Shown: positions 8,622 through 17,432, counted from the first letter of the stretch. The stretch: DNA of 64,000 bases from DATEUP01 sp041485285 (GCA_041485285.1 JBGPJF010000007.1:9149-73148), one strand, 5' to 3'. A program made the numbers and translations. Notes: generated by a model from the sequence alone, not told the origin.

Positions 8622-10274
8622 ATGGAAGGACACCACAAGCCGACGCCGGTGTGGAAGCTGTGGCTGTTCACCACCGACCACAAGCGGATCGGCATCCTAT
8701 ACATGGTGACGGCGTTCATCTTCTTCTTGATGGGCGGCATCGCCGCTCTCACGGTCCGCTCCGAGCTGTGGACGCCCGGCCCGACCTTCATCCGCCAGAC
8801 GACGTTCAACGAGCTCTTCTCGATCCACGGCGTGACGATGATTTTCCTATGGATCATCCCCGTGCTTGTCGGCGGATTTGGCAACTACTTCCTGCCGCTG
8901 CAGATCGGTGCAAAAGACATGTCGTACCCGCGACTCAATGCGCTTTCGTACTGGCTTTACCTCGGCGCGGCCTCGTTGTTATGGATCGGCTTCTTGATCA
9001 ACGACCAGGCGGCCCTCGGGTGGACCGGGTACGTCCCGCTATCCGAACGTGTCGGAACGGCGGGGGTCGGCGCGGACCTCTGGCTTCTCGGCTTCCAACT
9101 CGTGGGCATCTCATCGATCCTCGGCGGCATTAATTTCCTCGTGACGGTGCTGAAGGAGCGCGCGCCGGGCGTGCGCTTCCGCGACCTGTCGCTCTTCGTG
9201 TGGTCGCAGATCGTGACCGCGTTCCTGATCGTGATGGCGACCCCGGTGGTCGGCACGGTGCTGATGCTCGTATTCCTCGACCGCAACATCGGGACGCACT
9301 TCTTCCTGCCTGCAGGCGGTGGCGACCCGATCCTCTACCAGCACCTGTTCTGGTTCTATTCGCACCCCGCGGTGTACGTCATGATCCTCCCTGCAATGGG
9401 CATCGTGTCGGAGGTCATCCCGCGCTTCTCCGGCCAGCCGATCTTCGGCTACTGGGGTATGGTGCTGGCGCTTGCCTCCATCGGCGGCCTCGGGTTCACG
9501 GTGTGGGCGCACCACATGTTCACGACGGGCATCGACCCCCGCGTCCGCGCGGGGTTCATGGTCGCGACGATGATGATCGGCTTACCCACCGGGGTCAAGA
9601 TCTTCAATTGGATCGGCACGATGTACGGGGGCAAGATACGTTTCACGACGCCCATGCTGTTTGCCATCGGGTTCGTCGCGATGTTCACGATCGGCGGCAT
9701 CGACGGGATCTACATGGCGTCGATCCCGATCGACTACCAGCTGCAGGACACCTACTGGGCCGTGTCGCACATCCACTACGTGCTGTTTGGCGGCTCGGTG
9801 CTCGGCGTGTTCTCGGGCTTCTACTACTGGTTCCCGCGGATGACGGGGCGCATGATGAGCGAGCGGTGGGGCAAGTGGCACTTCTGGACGACGATGATTT
9901 TCTTCAACCTGACGTTCATGACGCAGCACATCAGCGGCGTGCTGGGGATGCCCCGGCGCGTGTACAACTACAACCCTGAGCTGATGCTGCTCAACCAGAT
10001 CACGACGGTGGGCGCCATCGGGCTCGGCCTCGTCCAGCTGATCTTCTTCTACAATGCGCTTGACAGCATGCGGCGCGGCGCGGTGGCCGGCCCGAACCCG
10101 TGGGACGTGCACGACTCGCTGGAATGGCCGCAGGTGAAGAAGGCGCCCGCGGCGCGCAAGAAGCCGGTGTCGGCAACGGCGGTCGCCATCGCAGCGGTCG
10201 AAGCGGTGGCGCCGCCGAAGAAAGCGCTCCGCGAAGAGGGGCGCCGCGACAAAGAGCGCCGTCCCAAGGACTAG
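8622..10274 (+). CDS. coxA: haem-copper oxidase subunit I, A2-like type
   Basis: The catalytic subunit that reduces oxygen to water. Visible ligands are H69 and H385 (low-spin haem), H383 (high-spin haem), H248, H297 and H298 (CuB), with Y252 in HPAVY available for the His-Tyr crosslink. The helix VI motif is WFYSHPAVY: the Glu of the A1 type (HPEVY) is replaced and a YS pair is present, as in A2-type oxidases. The K-channel lysine is likely K326 (TGVKIFNW). At 550 residues with 12 expected helices it has normal length. A Shine-Dalgarno-like GGGGGG lies just before ATG 8622, as expected for an internal operon gene. The last about 45 residues are a Lys/Ala-rich cytoplasmic tail. Confidence 0.97.
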   Translation: MEGHHKPTPVWKLWLFTTDHKRIGILYMVTAFIFFLMGGIAALTVRSELWTPGPTFIRQTTFNELFSIHGVTMIFLWIIPVLVGGFGNYFLPLQIGAKDMSYPRLNALSYWLYLGAASLLWIGFLINDQAALGWTGYVPLSERVGTAGVGADLWLLGFQLVGISSILGGINFLVTVLKERAPGVRFRDLSLFVWSQIVTAFLIVMATPVVGTVLMLVFLDRNIGTHFFLPAGGGDPILYQHLFWFYSHPAVYVMILPAMGIVSEVIPRFSGQPIFGYWGMVLALASIGGLGFTVWAHHMFTTGIDPRVRAGFMVATMMIGLPTGVKIFNWIGTMYGGKIRFTTPMLFAIGFVAMFTIGGIDGIYMASIPIDYQLQDTYWAVSHIHYVLFGGSVLGVFSGFYYWFPRMTGRMMSERWGKWHFWTTMIFFNLTFMTQHISGVLGMPRRVYNYNPELMLLNQITTVGAIGLGLVQLIFFYNALDSMRRGAVAGPNPWDVHDSLEWPQVKKAPAARKKPVSATAVAIAAVEAVAPPKKALREEGRRDKERRPKD

Positions 10275-10286
10275 GGGAGGGAGCCG

Positions 10287-11540
10287 GTGTCGCTTCCAGG
10301 TCCGCTGTCGTACGAACCCCCGCGGTCGGGGTCGCTTCGCGACGCGCCGGCCAAGGGATCCATGCGCCCGTACGCCGAGCGGCTGAAGCTCTCGGAGCAG
10401 CTCGTCGAAAAGGTCGAGGTGCCCAAGGGGTCGGGCCGCGACGCGGGGCTCACCGTCGCCCAGGTCGCGCTGTTCCTCGGGTCGGTGGTGCCGATCGTGG
10501 CCGCAATCCCGGCCTTCGGGGCGCTGCTCTTTGGGTACCTTCCGGGCCTGAACCTGATGGGCTACGCGTCGCTCGCTCTGGGGTGGTGGGGCGGCCTGCT
10601 CGTGGTGACGACCGGGGTCGCGGGCGTATTCGTCATGCGCATTTCCGCGTGGAAGAGCGACTCGAAGTCGGTGGAGGTGGGCATCTTCCGGTTGGTCCTC
10701 TACGCGTTCACGGTCGGGGGGGCCTCGCTGCTCATGCTCGCCACGGCGGGTGGGGCAAACGGGTATGCCGTGCTCGGCGCGGTTACGATGCTCGCGGTCC
10801 TCCTCGGGCTCTACGGGTGCTGGTGCACGGCGGGCCGCCGGAATTGGCTCGGCGCGTTTTGCGGCGCGGTGGCCGTCGCGCTCATCACTTCGGCCGTGTT
10901 CGGGACGCTTGCGGCCGTGCTCATCGTGTGGGGCGCGCGTGCGTTCCCGGGCCAGACGGTCGCGCGCAACCCGTGGAAGCGCACCGAGGTCGCAATCGAG
11001 CCCATTGAGCCCCCCGCCGAGATCGGCACTGCCCCGGACGACGGCGTGCACCCCCGCGCGCGCCCGCCGTTCCACCAGGGGCTCTTCCTTGCAAAGGTCT
11101 CGCTCGTGTTCGGCGGATTCGGGCCTTTCGTCCTCGCGCTGCCCTTTTTCGGCATCGAGCTCTTCGGGCCGCTCATCCTTTTGTTTTGGCCGCTGACGCA
11201 GTTCGTCATGTGGTCGGCCGCGTCGATCCAGGCGTCGTTCATCATCCTGTCGGAGGTGAGCGTGCACGGGGCGCTCGTCCCCGGCGCAATCTTCACGCTG
11301 CTTTGGCTGCTTGTGCTCCCGATCGTGGGGGGAATCGTCGGCGCACGCGCGGTGGGCCGGCGGGAGCGCCCCGCTGCGGCGGTGGCCGGCGCGGCCATGT
11401 TGCTCGTGGGCGGCCGGCTCTTTTTCGGGCTCGGCGCGCTCGTCCTGATCGGGTACACCTGGCGGCTCTTTGACGCGCACAAGCACGAGGCCGACGCCGA
11501 AGCGCCGAAGGACGGCGCCCCGGGCGCGTCGGCGCACTGA
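10287..11540 (+). CDS. polytopic membrane protein of the oxidase operon
   Basis: A 417-residue membrane protein with a polar N-terminus of about 50 residues, then two blocks of about five helices each. A charged loop separates them (about residues 225-265, around ARNPWKRTEV to HPRARPPFHQG), and a polar tail ends in GASAH. The start is GTG 10287, with GGGGAGGGAG just upstream and only 12 bases after coxA, so it is co-transcribed with the oxidase. The family is not recognised. The position suggests an assembly role or an accessory oxidase subunit, which is inference only. Confidence 0.8.
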   Translation: MSLPGPLSYEPPRSGSLRDAPAKGSMRPYAERLKLSEQLVEKVEVPKGSGRDAGLTVAQVALFLGSVVPIVAAIPAFGALLFGYLPGLNLMGYASLALGWWGGLLVVTTGVAGVFVMRISAWKSDSKSVEVGIFRLVLYAFTVGGASLLMLATAGGANGYAVLGAVTMLAVLLGLYGCWCTAGRRNWLGAFCGAVAVALITSAVFGTLAAVLIVWGARAFPGQTVARNPWKRTEVAIEPIEPPAEIGTAPDDGVHPRARPPFHQGLFLAKVSLVFGGFGPFVLALPFFGIELFGPLILLFWPLTQFVMWSAASIQASFIILSEVSVHGALVPGAIFTLLWLLVLPIVGGIVGARAVGRRERPAAAVAGAAMLLVGGRLFFGLGALVLIGYTWRLFDAHKHEADAEAPKDGAPGASAH

Positions 11541-11558
11541 CGACTGCGCCGAATGTAA

Positions 11559-12122
11559 ATGCTGTTCGTAGGGCGAGCCTATGGCCACGGGCTAGAATCG
11601 GGTGCCGTGGTCCATGTGCACAAGGCGGCTGTATCCCCGAGCGAGCGCGAACACTACGAGTACGAAGACGAGTTGGTGTGGAACGGAAAGCGGCGCGCCA
11701 CCGTGATTGCGCAGTCGGCCCCACCGCTCGAGGTGGCCGCGCCCCCTGAGTTCGGCGGAGAGCGGGGCGTCTGGAACCCCGAGCAGCTCTTGCTTGCCGC
11801 GGCAAATGCGTGCCTCATGACCACCTACCTGGCGTTTGCCAAGAAGCTGCGGGTCGAGGTCGTGGGGTACTCGTGCGGCGGGCGTGCCGACCTCACCGCG
11901 GACCCGGAGGGCGGCTTCGCGATCACGCGGGTGACCCTCTCGCCCGTGGTGCTCGTTGCGCGCGAGGAGGACGTGGAGCGCGCGTCAAAGCTCATGGGCA
12001 CGGCGGAGCGCAACTGCCTGATCCGGCGTTCGCTGCGGTACCCGACCCGCGTGATCGCGAATGTGCGGGTGTGGGCGCCCCGCTCCGAAGTGGAAGCGCT
12101 TGTCGCTGCCGGCGCCCCGTGA
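11559..12122 (+). CDS. OsmC/Ohr-family protein
   Basis: A small thiol-dependent protein of the OsmC/Ohr superfamily, whose members reduce organic hydroperoxides. The two conserved cysteines are seen in AANACLMTTY and AERNCLIRRS, and the family strand WNPEQLLLAAANAC is clear. The conserved fold begins around EYEDELVWNG. ATG 11559 is listed, but a TATA-like TGTAAATG overlaps it, so GTG 11607 (VVHVHKAA) may be the real start, about 50 bases later. The gene follows the oxidase operon by 18 bases and is convergent with an ABC permease gene. A link to oxidative stress would fit the neighbouring oxidase. Confidence 0.88.
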   Translation: MLFVGRAYGHGLESGAVVHVHKAAVSPSEREHYEYEDELVWNGKRRATVIAQSAPPLEVAAPPEFGGERGVWNPEQLLLAAANACLMTTYLAFAKKLRVEVVGYSCGGRADLTADPEGGFAITRVTLSPVVLVAREEDVERASKLMGTAERNCLIRRSLRYPTRVIANVRVWAPRSEVEALVAAGAP

Positions 12123-12128
12123 GGGCGG

Positions 12129-13616
12129 CTACTCGGCGACCTTGCGGTCGAACACCCACATTGCGACCACGAACAAGCCGATGAGCCAGGCCACCGCAGC
12201 GGCAAGCGGCCCCCACGAGGGTAGGATTTCGGCTCCCCCGATGACAAAGGGGTTGGAGCCGAGCCCGGGGTACGATGCGGTGACGACGGCCGTGTAGAGC
12301 TCGTTGAGGTTGAAGAGCCCGGTGTAGGCGGTCACCGACGCATAGCCCGGGCTCGAGGGGTCCATGCCGGCGCCCGCGGTGACGAGGAAGACGATGACCC
12401 CCCACAGGATGTTGTAGAGGACCCACAGGAGGATCCCGAACATGATCGCGGTGCCCGTCGTCTTGGCCAAGGTCGACAAGAGAAGCAGCAGGAGCGAGTA
12501 AGACGCAACGTAAAGCGTGACGGCGAGGTAAATGGCCCCGAGGAACGACCAGGAGAACGCCTGGCCGGCGATGGCGCCGATGGCCATGGCCCCAAGGAGC
12601 ACCATGACATAGACGGGGATGAGCAGGGCAATGGACGAGCCGAGGAATTTCCCGAGCAGGACGCCGCGGCGGGTGGCGGGGCGGCTGAGGACGAAGTCGA
12701 TGGAGCCGTTGGCCCGTTCGCGGGCCACCGCGTCGTGGGCGATGGCGATGACCGCGATGGGGACGATGAAGGGGATGAACCCGACCGCGACGATGTAGAG
12801 GATGAAGTTCGGCCCTTGCTCGACGGCGCTGTCGCGGGGCTCGCTCACGGCGACTTGCGAAGAGACCGAGAGGTTGCCGGAGGTGACCACCAGCGAGTGG
12901 TCGCCGGGCGCAAGGACCACGTGGCCGTAGCCGTTGGCGTCGAGGGTGCCCTCCTGAGTGCCGTTGGACAGGACGCGGGCGCCTGCAAGCGGCGTGCCGT
13001 CGAAACGCACGGCGTGGATGATCAGGTGGCCGTTGGAGCCGTTTTGGCCAAGGTCGTACTGCTCGAGCGAGAGGGAGAAGTCCGAAGGGTCGATTCGCGA
13101 GGGGTCGACCGTTTGGAGGAGGACGAAGGAGTTGTCGCGGGCACGGGTGTAGCCGAGGCCGTAGTTGTGGGCGCCGAGGCCCTCGAAGCGCACGAACCCA
13201 GATGCGTCAGTGTCCGCGGCGCCGATCACCGTCGCGGTGAGCGCGGGGCCGCGGGGCCCGCCCGCGCTGTTGAACTGGATCTCGGCAAGTTCGACGTGGT
13301 AGGCCGCGTGGGGCCGCCCGTAGACGTCGGAGACGAACACGGTGACCGCGTGGGTGCCGTTGGCGGCCGCCGGCTGGTTCACGTGGACGAAGAACACGTT
13401 GTTGAGGTCGGCGCCCTGCCCTCCGGAGGTGAGGGCGGAGATCCCGGCGCTGCCGCCGACGATGGCGAGCCCCATCAGCGCGGTGATGACGATCATGCGG
13501 ACGCTCTTCAGGTTCGACACGAGTTCGCGGCGGGCGACGGCGCGCGCGCCCTCGAAGCGGTCGGCGAAGGGGAGCTTGGCAAGAATCCCCGAGATGGCGT
13601 TGAACGCGTCGGTCAT
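12129..13616 (-). CDS. ABC-2 type transporter permease with extracytoplasmic domain
   Basis: The membrane half of an ABC exporter. After a cytoplasmic N-terminus, helix 1 (about residues 38-60) leads to a large external domain (about 65-230) with carboxypeptidase-regulatory-like character, for example DGTPLAGARVLSNGTQEG. The other five or six helices follow, from FILYIVAVGFIPFIV to the end. The SRPATRRGVLLGKF segment is typical of ABC-2 permeases of the NatB/NosY type. Its ATG overlaps the stop of the ATPase gene by four bases (ATGA), so the two are translationally coupled. The substrate is unknown; NosFY-like transporters often sit with copper enzymes, which would suit the oxidase nearby (inference). 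Confidence 0.85.
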   Translation of the reverse strand: MTDAFNAISGILAKLPFADRFEGARAVARRELVSNLKSVRMIVITALMGLAIVGGSAGISALTSGGQGADLNNVFFVHVNQPAAANGTHAVTVFVSDVYGRPHAAYHVELAEIQFNSAGGPRGPALTATVIGAADTDASGFVRFEGLGAHNYGLGYTRARDNSFVLLQTVDPSRIDPSDFSLSLEQYDLGQNGSNGHLIIHAVRFDGTPLAGARVLSNGTQEGTLDANGYGHVVLAPGDHSLVVTSGNLSVSSQVAVSEPRDSAVEQGPNFILYIVAVGFIPFIVPIAVIAIAHDAVARERANGSIDFVLSRPATRRGVLLGKFLGSSIALLIPVYVMVLLGAMAIGAIAGQAFSWSFLGAIYLAVTLYVASYSLLLLLLSTLAKTTGTAIMFGILLWVLYNILWGVIVFLVTAGAGMDPSSPGYASVTAYTGLFNLNELYTAVVTASYPGLGSNPFVIGGAEILPSWGPLAAAVAWLIGLFVVAMWVFDRKVAE

Positions 13617-14578
13617 GGGGTCCCTCCCCGTTCGCTTCCCTCGACGAGCTTGAGGAACACTTCCTCGAGGCTGGGGATGAGGGGGTAGAGTGAATCGACC
13701 TGGACGTTCGCGTCGATGAGGGCGCGGTTGAGCGGGTAGCCAAGGGGCGTCCCCGCGGCGGCAACCACGACGATGCCGGAAGGGTGCGGCTCAAAGCCGA
13801 GCACGCCGGGCACGGCGAGGGCGGCCTTCACCTGGTCGGGGGTGAGCGGCGGGCAGTTCACATGGACGCGGACGGGCGCGCTCTGCGAGACCTTGCGCTC
13901 GAGCTCCTTGACGGTGTCGACCGCGACGAGCTTGCCGCGGTTGAGTACGCCCACGCGGGTGGAAATGAGCTGGATCTCAGGCAGGAGGTGCGACGAGAGG
14001 AAAATCGTGCGCCCGCGCTTCTTCTCGTCGTCGATGAGGCGGCGGAAGAAGTACGTCCCTTCGGGGTCGAGGCCGCCGGAGGGTTCGTCGAGGATGAGCA
14101 CGTCGGGGTCGTTGATGAGGGCGCCGGCCAGCGCGAGCCGCTTCTTCATCCCGTGCGAGAAGTCCTTCGCCTTGCGCTCGCCGTGTTCGCGCAGGCCGAC
14201 CTTGTCGAGCAGTTCGAGGGAACGCTGGCGCGCCTCGCCGCGGGGGATGTGGAAGAAGTCGGCCCAATAGAGGAGGTGGTCGACCGCCTTCATGGCGGGG
14301 TAGAAGCCGGGCATCTCAGGCATGTAGCCGATTTTGTGCTTGGCCGTGAGGCGGTCGGGGGAGATCTCCTCGCCGAGAATGTGGACGCTGCCCTTGGTTG
14401 GGCGCGCGATGCCGGTGAGCATCCGGATCGTGGAAGTCTTGCCGGCGCCGTTGGGGCCGAGGAACCCGAAGACTTCGCCCTTCTCGATCTTGAGGTCGAG
14501 GCCGCTTACGGCCGTGAGGGCCTTGTCCCCCTTGCCGAACACCTTGGTGAGGCCCTGCGCCTCGATTGCAACGGACAA
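13613..14578 (-). CDS. ABC transporter ATP-binding protein
   Basis: The nucleotide-binding subunit for the coupled ABC-2 permease. It shows a Walker A motif (GPNGAGKTST), the signature region FSHGMKKRLALAGAL and Walker B DPDVLILDEPSGGLDPEG, followed by LSSHLLPE with the switch His. A regulatory C-terminus of about 100 residues follows. The frame is open far upstream into the thiolase gene. The best start is TTG 14578, giving SVAIEAQGLTKVFG at the usual place; ATG 14632 would add 18 residues. It lies 3' of the thiolase gene on the same strand. Confidence 0.92.
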   Translation of the reverse strand: MSVAIEAQGLTKVFGKGDKALTAVSGLDLKIEKGEVFGFLGPNGAGKTSTIRMLTGIARPTKGSVHILGEEISPDRLTAKHKIGYMPEMPGFYPAMKAVDHLLYWADFFHIPRGEARQRSLELLDKVGLREHGERKAKDFSHGMKKRLALAGALINDPDVLILDEPSGGLDPEGTYFFRRLIDDEKKRGRTIFLSSHLLPEIQLISTRVGVLNRGKLVAVDTVKELERKVSQSAPVRVHVNCPPLTPDQVKAALAVPGVLGFEPHPSGIVVVAAAGTPLGYPLNRALIDANVQVDSLYPLIPSLEEVFLKLVEGSERGGTP

Positions 14579-14654
14579 GAAGCGGCCCCAGGCAATCGAA
14601 GCGGGGGGGCTTTGAAGAAGATTTCCCCGCATTCCCCGCGGGGACACCGCGCGC

Positions 14655-15836
14655 TCAAAGGGCTTCGAGGAGGGTGGCCAGTCCGTTCCCGCCGCCAAGG
14701 CACATGGCGGCCATGCCTTGGGGCGCCTTCCGGCGGCGCATGGCCCAGGCCAGCGTGGTGAGGATGCGGGCGCCCGACATGCCGATGGGGTGGCCCATCG
14801 CGACGGCGCCGCCGTGGACGTTGGTGACTTCGACGGGGATGGGGACATCCCGCAGGACCGCGAGCGTCTGGGCCGCGAAGGCCTCGTTCTCTTCGAGGAG
14901 CGGCAGGTTGGCGGCCTTGACCTGGTTCCGTGCAAGGACGTCTTTCATGGCTTGGACGGGCCCAATCATGACGTCGAGGGGCGGCACGCCCGAGTCATCG
15001 TAGTCGACGATGCGTGCAAGGGGCTTGATCGAGAGCGTGGAGGCCGCGTCTTCGCTCATGACAAGGAGGGCGCTGGCGGCGTCGGAGATTTGCGAGGCGT
15101 TCCCGGCGGTCACCGTGCCGTCTTTCGTGAAGGTCGGCGACATTTTCTGGAGCCTCTCGAGGGAGGTGTCGCGGCGCGGGCCCTCGTCGGCGGATATGAG
15201 GGCCTTCTGCCCCTTGCCGGCGTCGACCTCGATGGGGACGACCTCATTCCTCAGCGCCCCCTCGTCGAACGCCTTGATGGCCTTGCGGTGGGAGGCGATG
15301 GCGAATTCGTCCTGTTCGAGGCGCGTGATCCCGTACTTCTTGGCGATGTGGTCGCCGGTGCAGCCCATGTGGATGTGCTCGAAGGAGCACCAGAGGCCGT
15401 CGTGGACCATCGAGTCGATGGCCTCGAAGTTGCCGAGGCGGAACCCTGCGCGCGAGAGCGGGAGGTAGTGGGGCGCGCGGGACATCGACTCCATGCCGCC
15501 GGCGATGACGACGTCGGCGTCGCCGGCCTTGATGGCCTGGGTGGCCGACTGGACGGCCTTCATCCCCGAGCCGCAGACCATGCCAACCTGGAACGCCGAC
15601 ACGGTCGGCGGCAGCCCGCCGCGCAGGGCGACTTGGCGCGCGGGGTTTTGGCCGAGGCCCGTGGTGAGCACGTTGCCCATGATCACGAGGTCGACGGACT
15701 TGGGGTCGATCTTCGTGCGCGCAAGCAGCGCCTTCACGGCGTGGGCGCCAAGCTCGGTGGCCGGGACGCCCGAGAGCGCGCCGTTCATCTTCCCCATGGG
15801 GGTGCGCAGGGCATCTGCGATGACCACGGATTTCAT
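14655..15836 (-). CDS. thiolase (acetyl-CoA C-acyltransferase)
   Basis: This catalyses thiolytic cleavage of 3-ketoacyl-CoA, or the reverse condensation of acetyl-CoA. The nucleophile is C88 in VGMVCGSGMKAV, the catalytic His is in AMGHPIGMSGAR and the second Cys is in MCLGGGNG. At 393 residues it is typical, starting at MKSVVIADALRTPMG as in biosynthetic/degradative thiolases. Together with the 3-hydroxyacyl-CoA dehydrogenase near 5 kb it provides the last two steps of beta-oxidation. ATG 15836 is preceded by a clear TATA box (TTTTATAC) about 40 bases upstream. Confidence 0.96.
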   Translation of the reverse strand: MKSVVIADALRTPMGKMNGALSGVPATELGAHAVKALLARTKIDPKSVDLVIMGNVLTTGLGQNPARQVALRGGLPPTVSAFQVGMVCGSGMKAVQSATQAIKAGDADVVIAGGMESMSRAPHYLPLSRAGFRLGNFEAIDSMVHDGLWCSFEHIHMGCTGDHIAKKYGITRLEQDEFAIASHRKAIKAFDEGALRNEVVPIEVDAGKGQKALISADEGPRRDTSLERLQKMSPTFTKDGTVTAGNASQISDAASALLVMSEDAASTLSIKPLARIVDYDDSGVPPLDVMIGPVQAMKDVLARNQVKAANLPLLEENEAFAAQTLAVLRDVPIPVEVTNVHGGAVAMGHPIGMSGARILTTLAWAMRRRKAPQGMAAMCLGGGNGLATLLEAL

Positions 15837-15872
15837 CGGGGAACCTCGCGCGTGCCGTGGCAGGGAATTCGC

Positions 15873-15880
15873 GTATAAAA
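15873..15880 (-). promoter_or_regulatory. TATA box of the thiolase gene
   Basis: On the minus strand this is TTTTATAC, a near-consensus archaeal TATA box about 40 bases before the thiolase ATG at 15836. It is the clearest AT-rich site in this stretch. Confidence 0.65.
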
Positions 15881-15930
15881 GGACGAGATTCCGCCGTCCA
15901 ACCCGGCGCGGAAAGGAGCCACGACCGGCC

Positions 15931-16179
15931 TCAGCGCGACCAGCTCTGGCGGTCGAGGTCGCGGTCCTCTTTGGTGGCTTTCTTGAACGCGCGGTAGTTG
16001 TCGCGGCACAGCCCCGCGGAGCCGGCGGTGGCGAGGATGCGTTCGCTCGAGAGCGCCGCCTCGATTTTGCCGCGCGCGAAGTGGCGCTCCGAGGGCTTCC
16101 CGCAGCCGGCGACGGCGCACTCGTCCTTCGAGGCGACTTTGCCCTCGCCCTTCCCTTTGAAGATCCCCAGGCTGCCCAA
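15931..16179 (-). CDS. small putative zinc-binding protein
   Basis: An 82-residue protein with CAVAGCGKPSERH and, later, GLCRDNYRAFKKATKED, so three Cys and a His could bind zinc. It ends in a strongly charged helix (KEDRDLDRQSWSR). The start appears to be TTG 16179; a TATA-like box (GCATATCT, minus strand, about 16207-16214) lies some 30 bases upstream, which supports a leaderless transcript from this codon. The gene is head-to-tail with the thiolase gene, but the thiolase has its own TATA box. The function is unknown; similar small cysteine-containing proteins occur in archaea. Confidence 0.65.
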   Translation of the reverse strand: MGSLGIFKGKGEGKVASKDECAVAGCGKPSERHFARGKIEAALSSERILATAGSAGLCRDNYRAFKKATKEDRDLDRQSWSR

Positions 16180-16388
16180 CTCCAGAGCGTGAAGCCCCCG
16201 CGGGCGAGATATGCTTTGCGCGCGCGTCTCCAGGGAAAGCCCCCACCGCGCGCCCGAGAATCATTTTCCGCGCTGGATAATTCTCAAGGGCGCAGTAGCG
16301 GAACCGAGGGCCGACGCATAAGAAAGTTTATCACCGATCCATAAGGTTCTAAGGCACCGCGTTGTGCTCTTGAAACCGGGGGTTGAAG

Positions 16389-16739
16389 ATGGCCGCACGC
16401 GACCAGATCCGGGACGCGCTTGCCGCGTGGGCGCAGCAGCGGCAGGGCGTGCACTTCGCGCTCGTGTCGAGGGAGGGCCTGCCGGTCGCGTCAAAGCTCC
16501 CCAACGCCGTCCACGAGGAGACCTTCGCGATCATGTCGGCGACGATGCTCGGCGCGGCCTCGACCGTCAACAACGAGCTGAAGGGCGAGGAGCCGCAATT
16601 CATCACGGTGAAGGCGGCGGACTTCGAGACGTTCCTGTCGGGGGTCACGAAGGACCTGCTCGTGGTGCTGATCATCCCGAAGGGGACGAAGCGCGAGGAA
16701 GCGGTGGAATTCCTGCTAAGCTTGCAGAAGCTCCACTGA
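16389..16739 (+). CDS. Roadblock/LC7-domain protein
   Basis: A 116-residue single-domain protein of the Roadblock/LC7 (MglB-like) family, which in prokaryotes usually binds or regulates small Ras-like GTPases. It starts with a helix (ARDQIRDALAAWAQ), then the strand pattern GVHFALVSREGLPVAS, the long helix EETFAIMSATMLGAAST and the strands PQFITVKAAD and LLVVLIIPKG. ATG 16389 is preferred over TTG 16383 by two codons. Upstream are AT-rich sites (CATAAGGT near 16340). No GTPase gene lies in the window, so the partner must be elsewhere. Confidence 0.82.
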   Translation: MAARDQIRDALAAWAQQRQGVHFALVSREGLPVASKLPNAVHEETFAIMSATMLGAASTVNNELKGEEPQFITVKAADFETFLSGVTKDLLVVLIIPKGTKREEAVEFLLSLQKLH

Positions 16740-16790
16740 AGGCGCGCCGGCGCATCGTGATTGGCCCAGGCCAGACTCCCCCAGAAACGC

Positions 16791-16798
16791 TCTTATAG
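16791..16798 (+). promoter_or_regulatory. TATA box of the zinc-ribbon/aEF-1 beta operon
   Basis: TCTTATAG lies 28 bases (centre to codon) before ATG 16822, without a Shine-Dalgarno site: a textbook leaderless archaeal promoter layout. Confidence 0.65.
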
Positions 16799-16821
16799 AC
16801 CCCCTAAGTTGCCCACGTGTG

Positions 16822-16998
16822 ATGCAGCCCGCGCCGCTTGCCGAGACCTGTTCCTCCTGCGGCATCCGCCTGACGGAGATGGGCCGCGCGCAGTTCCCTT
16901 GCCCCAACTGTGGCGAGGGGTCGATCGGCCGGTGCGTCCGTTGCCGCGACCAGGGTGTCCACTACAAGTGCCGCCGCTGCGGCTTTGAGGGGCCGTAG
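16822..16998 (+). CDS. small zinc-ribbon protein (HVO_2753-like)
   Basis: A 58-residue protein with four CxxC knuckles: TCSSCG, PCPNCG, RCVRCR and KCRRCG. It resembles the archaeal two-zinc-finger HVO_2753 family thought to bind nucleic acid or act near translation. It lies 22 bases before the aEF-1 beta gene, the usual archaeal order, so both are probably one transcript from the TATA box at 16791. The ATG follows that box at the spacing expected for a leaderless message. Confidence 0.85.
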   Translation: MQPAPLAETCSSCGIRLTEMGRAQFPCPNCGEGSIGRCVRCRDQGVHYKCRRCGFEGP

Positions 16999-17020
16999 TT
17001 CCCCCTTCGAGGTGTCCTCG

Positions 17021-17284
17021 ATGGGCAATGTGCTTGTGACCTACCGGATCATGCCTGAGGGGACGGAGGTCTCGACCTCCGACCTAAAGACCAAGGTCGA
17101 GGCGATCGGGAAGGTCGCGCAGCGGACGGAAGTGGCCGTGGAGCCGTTTGCGTTCGGCCTCAAGGTGCTCGTCGCAAAGTTCATCGTGGCCGACGGCCCG
17201 GGGCTTACGGACAAGATCGAAGAGAGCCTGAACAAGCTCCCGGGCGTCTCGTCGGTCGAATGTGTCGAGTTGGGCCTGCTTTGA
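17021..17284 (+). CDS. translation elongation factor 1 beta (aEF-1 beta)
   Basis: The archaeal nucleotide-exchange factor for elongation factor 1 alpha, which restores the GTP-bound form during protein synthesis. The 87-residue length is typical. It begins MGNVLVTYRIMPEGTEVSTS and ends VSSVECVELGLL, both family hallmarks. The frame is open upstream, but ATG 17021 gives the exact family N-terminus. It is the second gene of the zinc-ribbon operon. This is one of the best archaeal markers in the window. Confidence 0.95.
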   Translation: MGNVLVTYRIMPEGTEVSTSDLKTKVEAIGKVAQRTEVAVEPFAFGLKVLVAKFIVADGPGLTDKIEESLNKLPGVSSVECVELGLL

Positions 17285-17432
17285 GGCGCCTTGCGGCGTG
17301 CGCGCCGGCCCCTAGCCAGGAGCCGCGTTTTCGGCGCGGCAGGGTGCGGGCAAATGGCCCGGTTTTGCCTGTCCAGCCCCCCGTGGAAAGTTTTAACACG
17401 TATCATGGTTCAACCGGGGGCGAGGGAAGGGA

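Noticed and set aside
9582..11588. 668-codon minus-strand frame opposite coxA and the next gene
   Set aside because: Low-complexity Arg/Glu/His composition; the plus strand encodes conserved oxidase motifs.
16256..16285. Inverted repeat GAGAAT ... ATTCTC upstream of the Roadblock gene
   Set aside because: Arms are only six bases, with 18 between, and it is too far from either start to be assigned.
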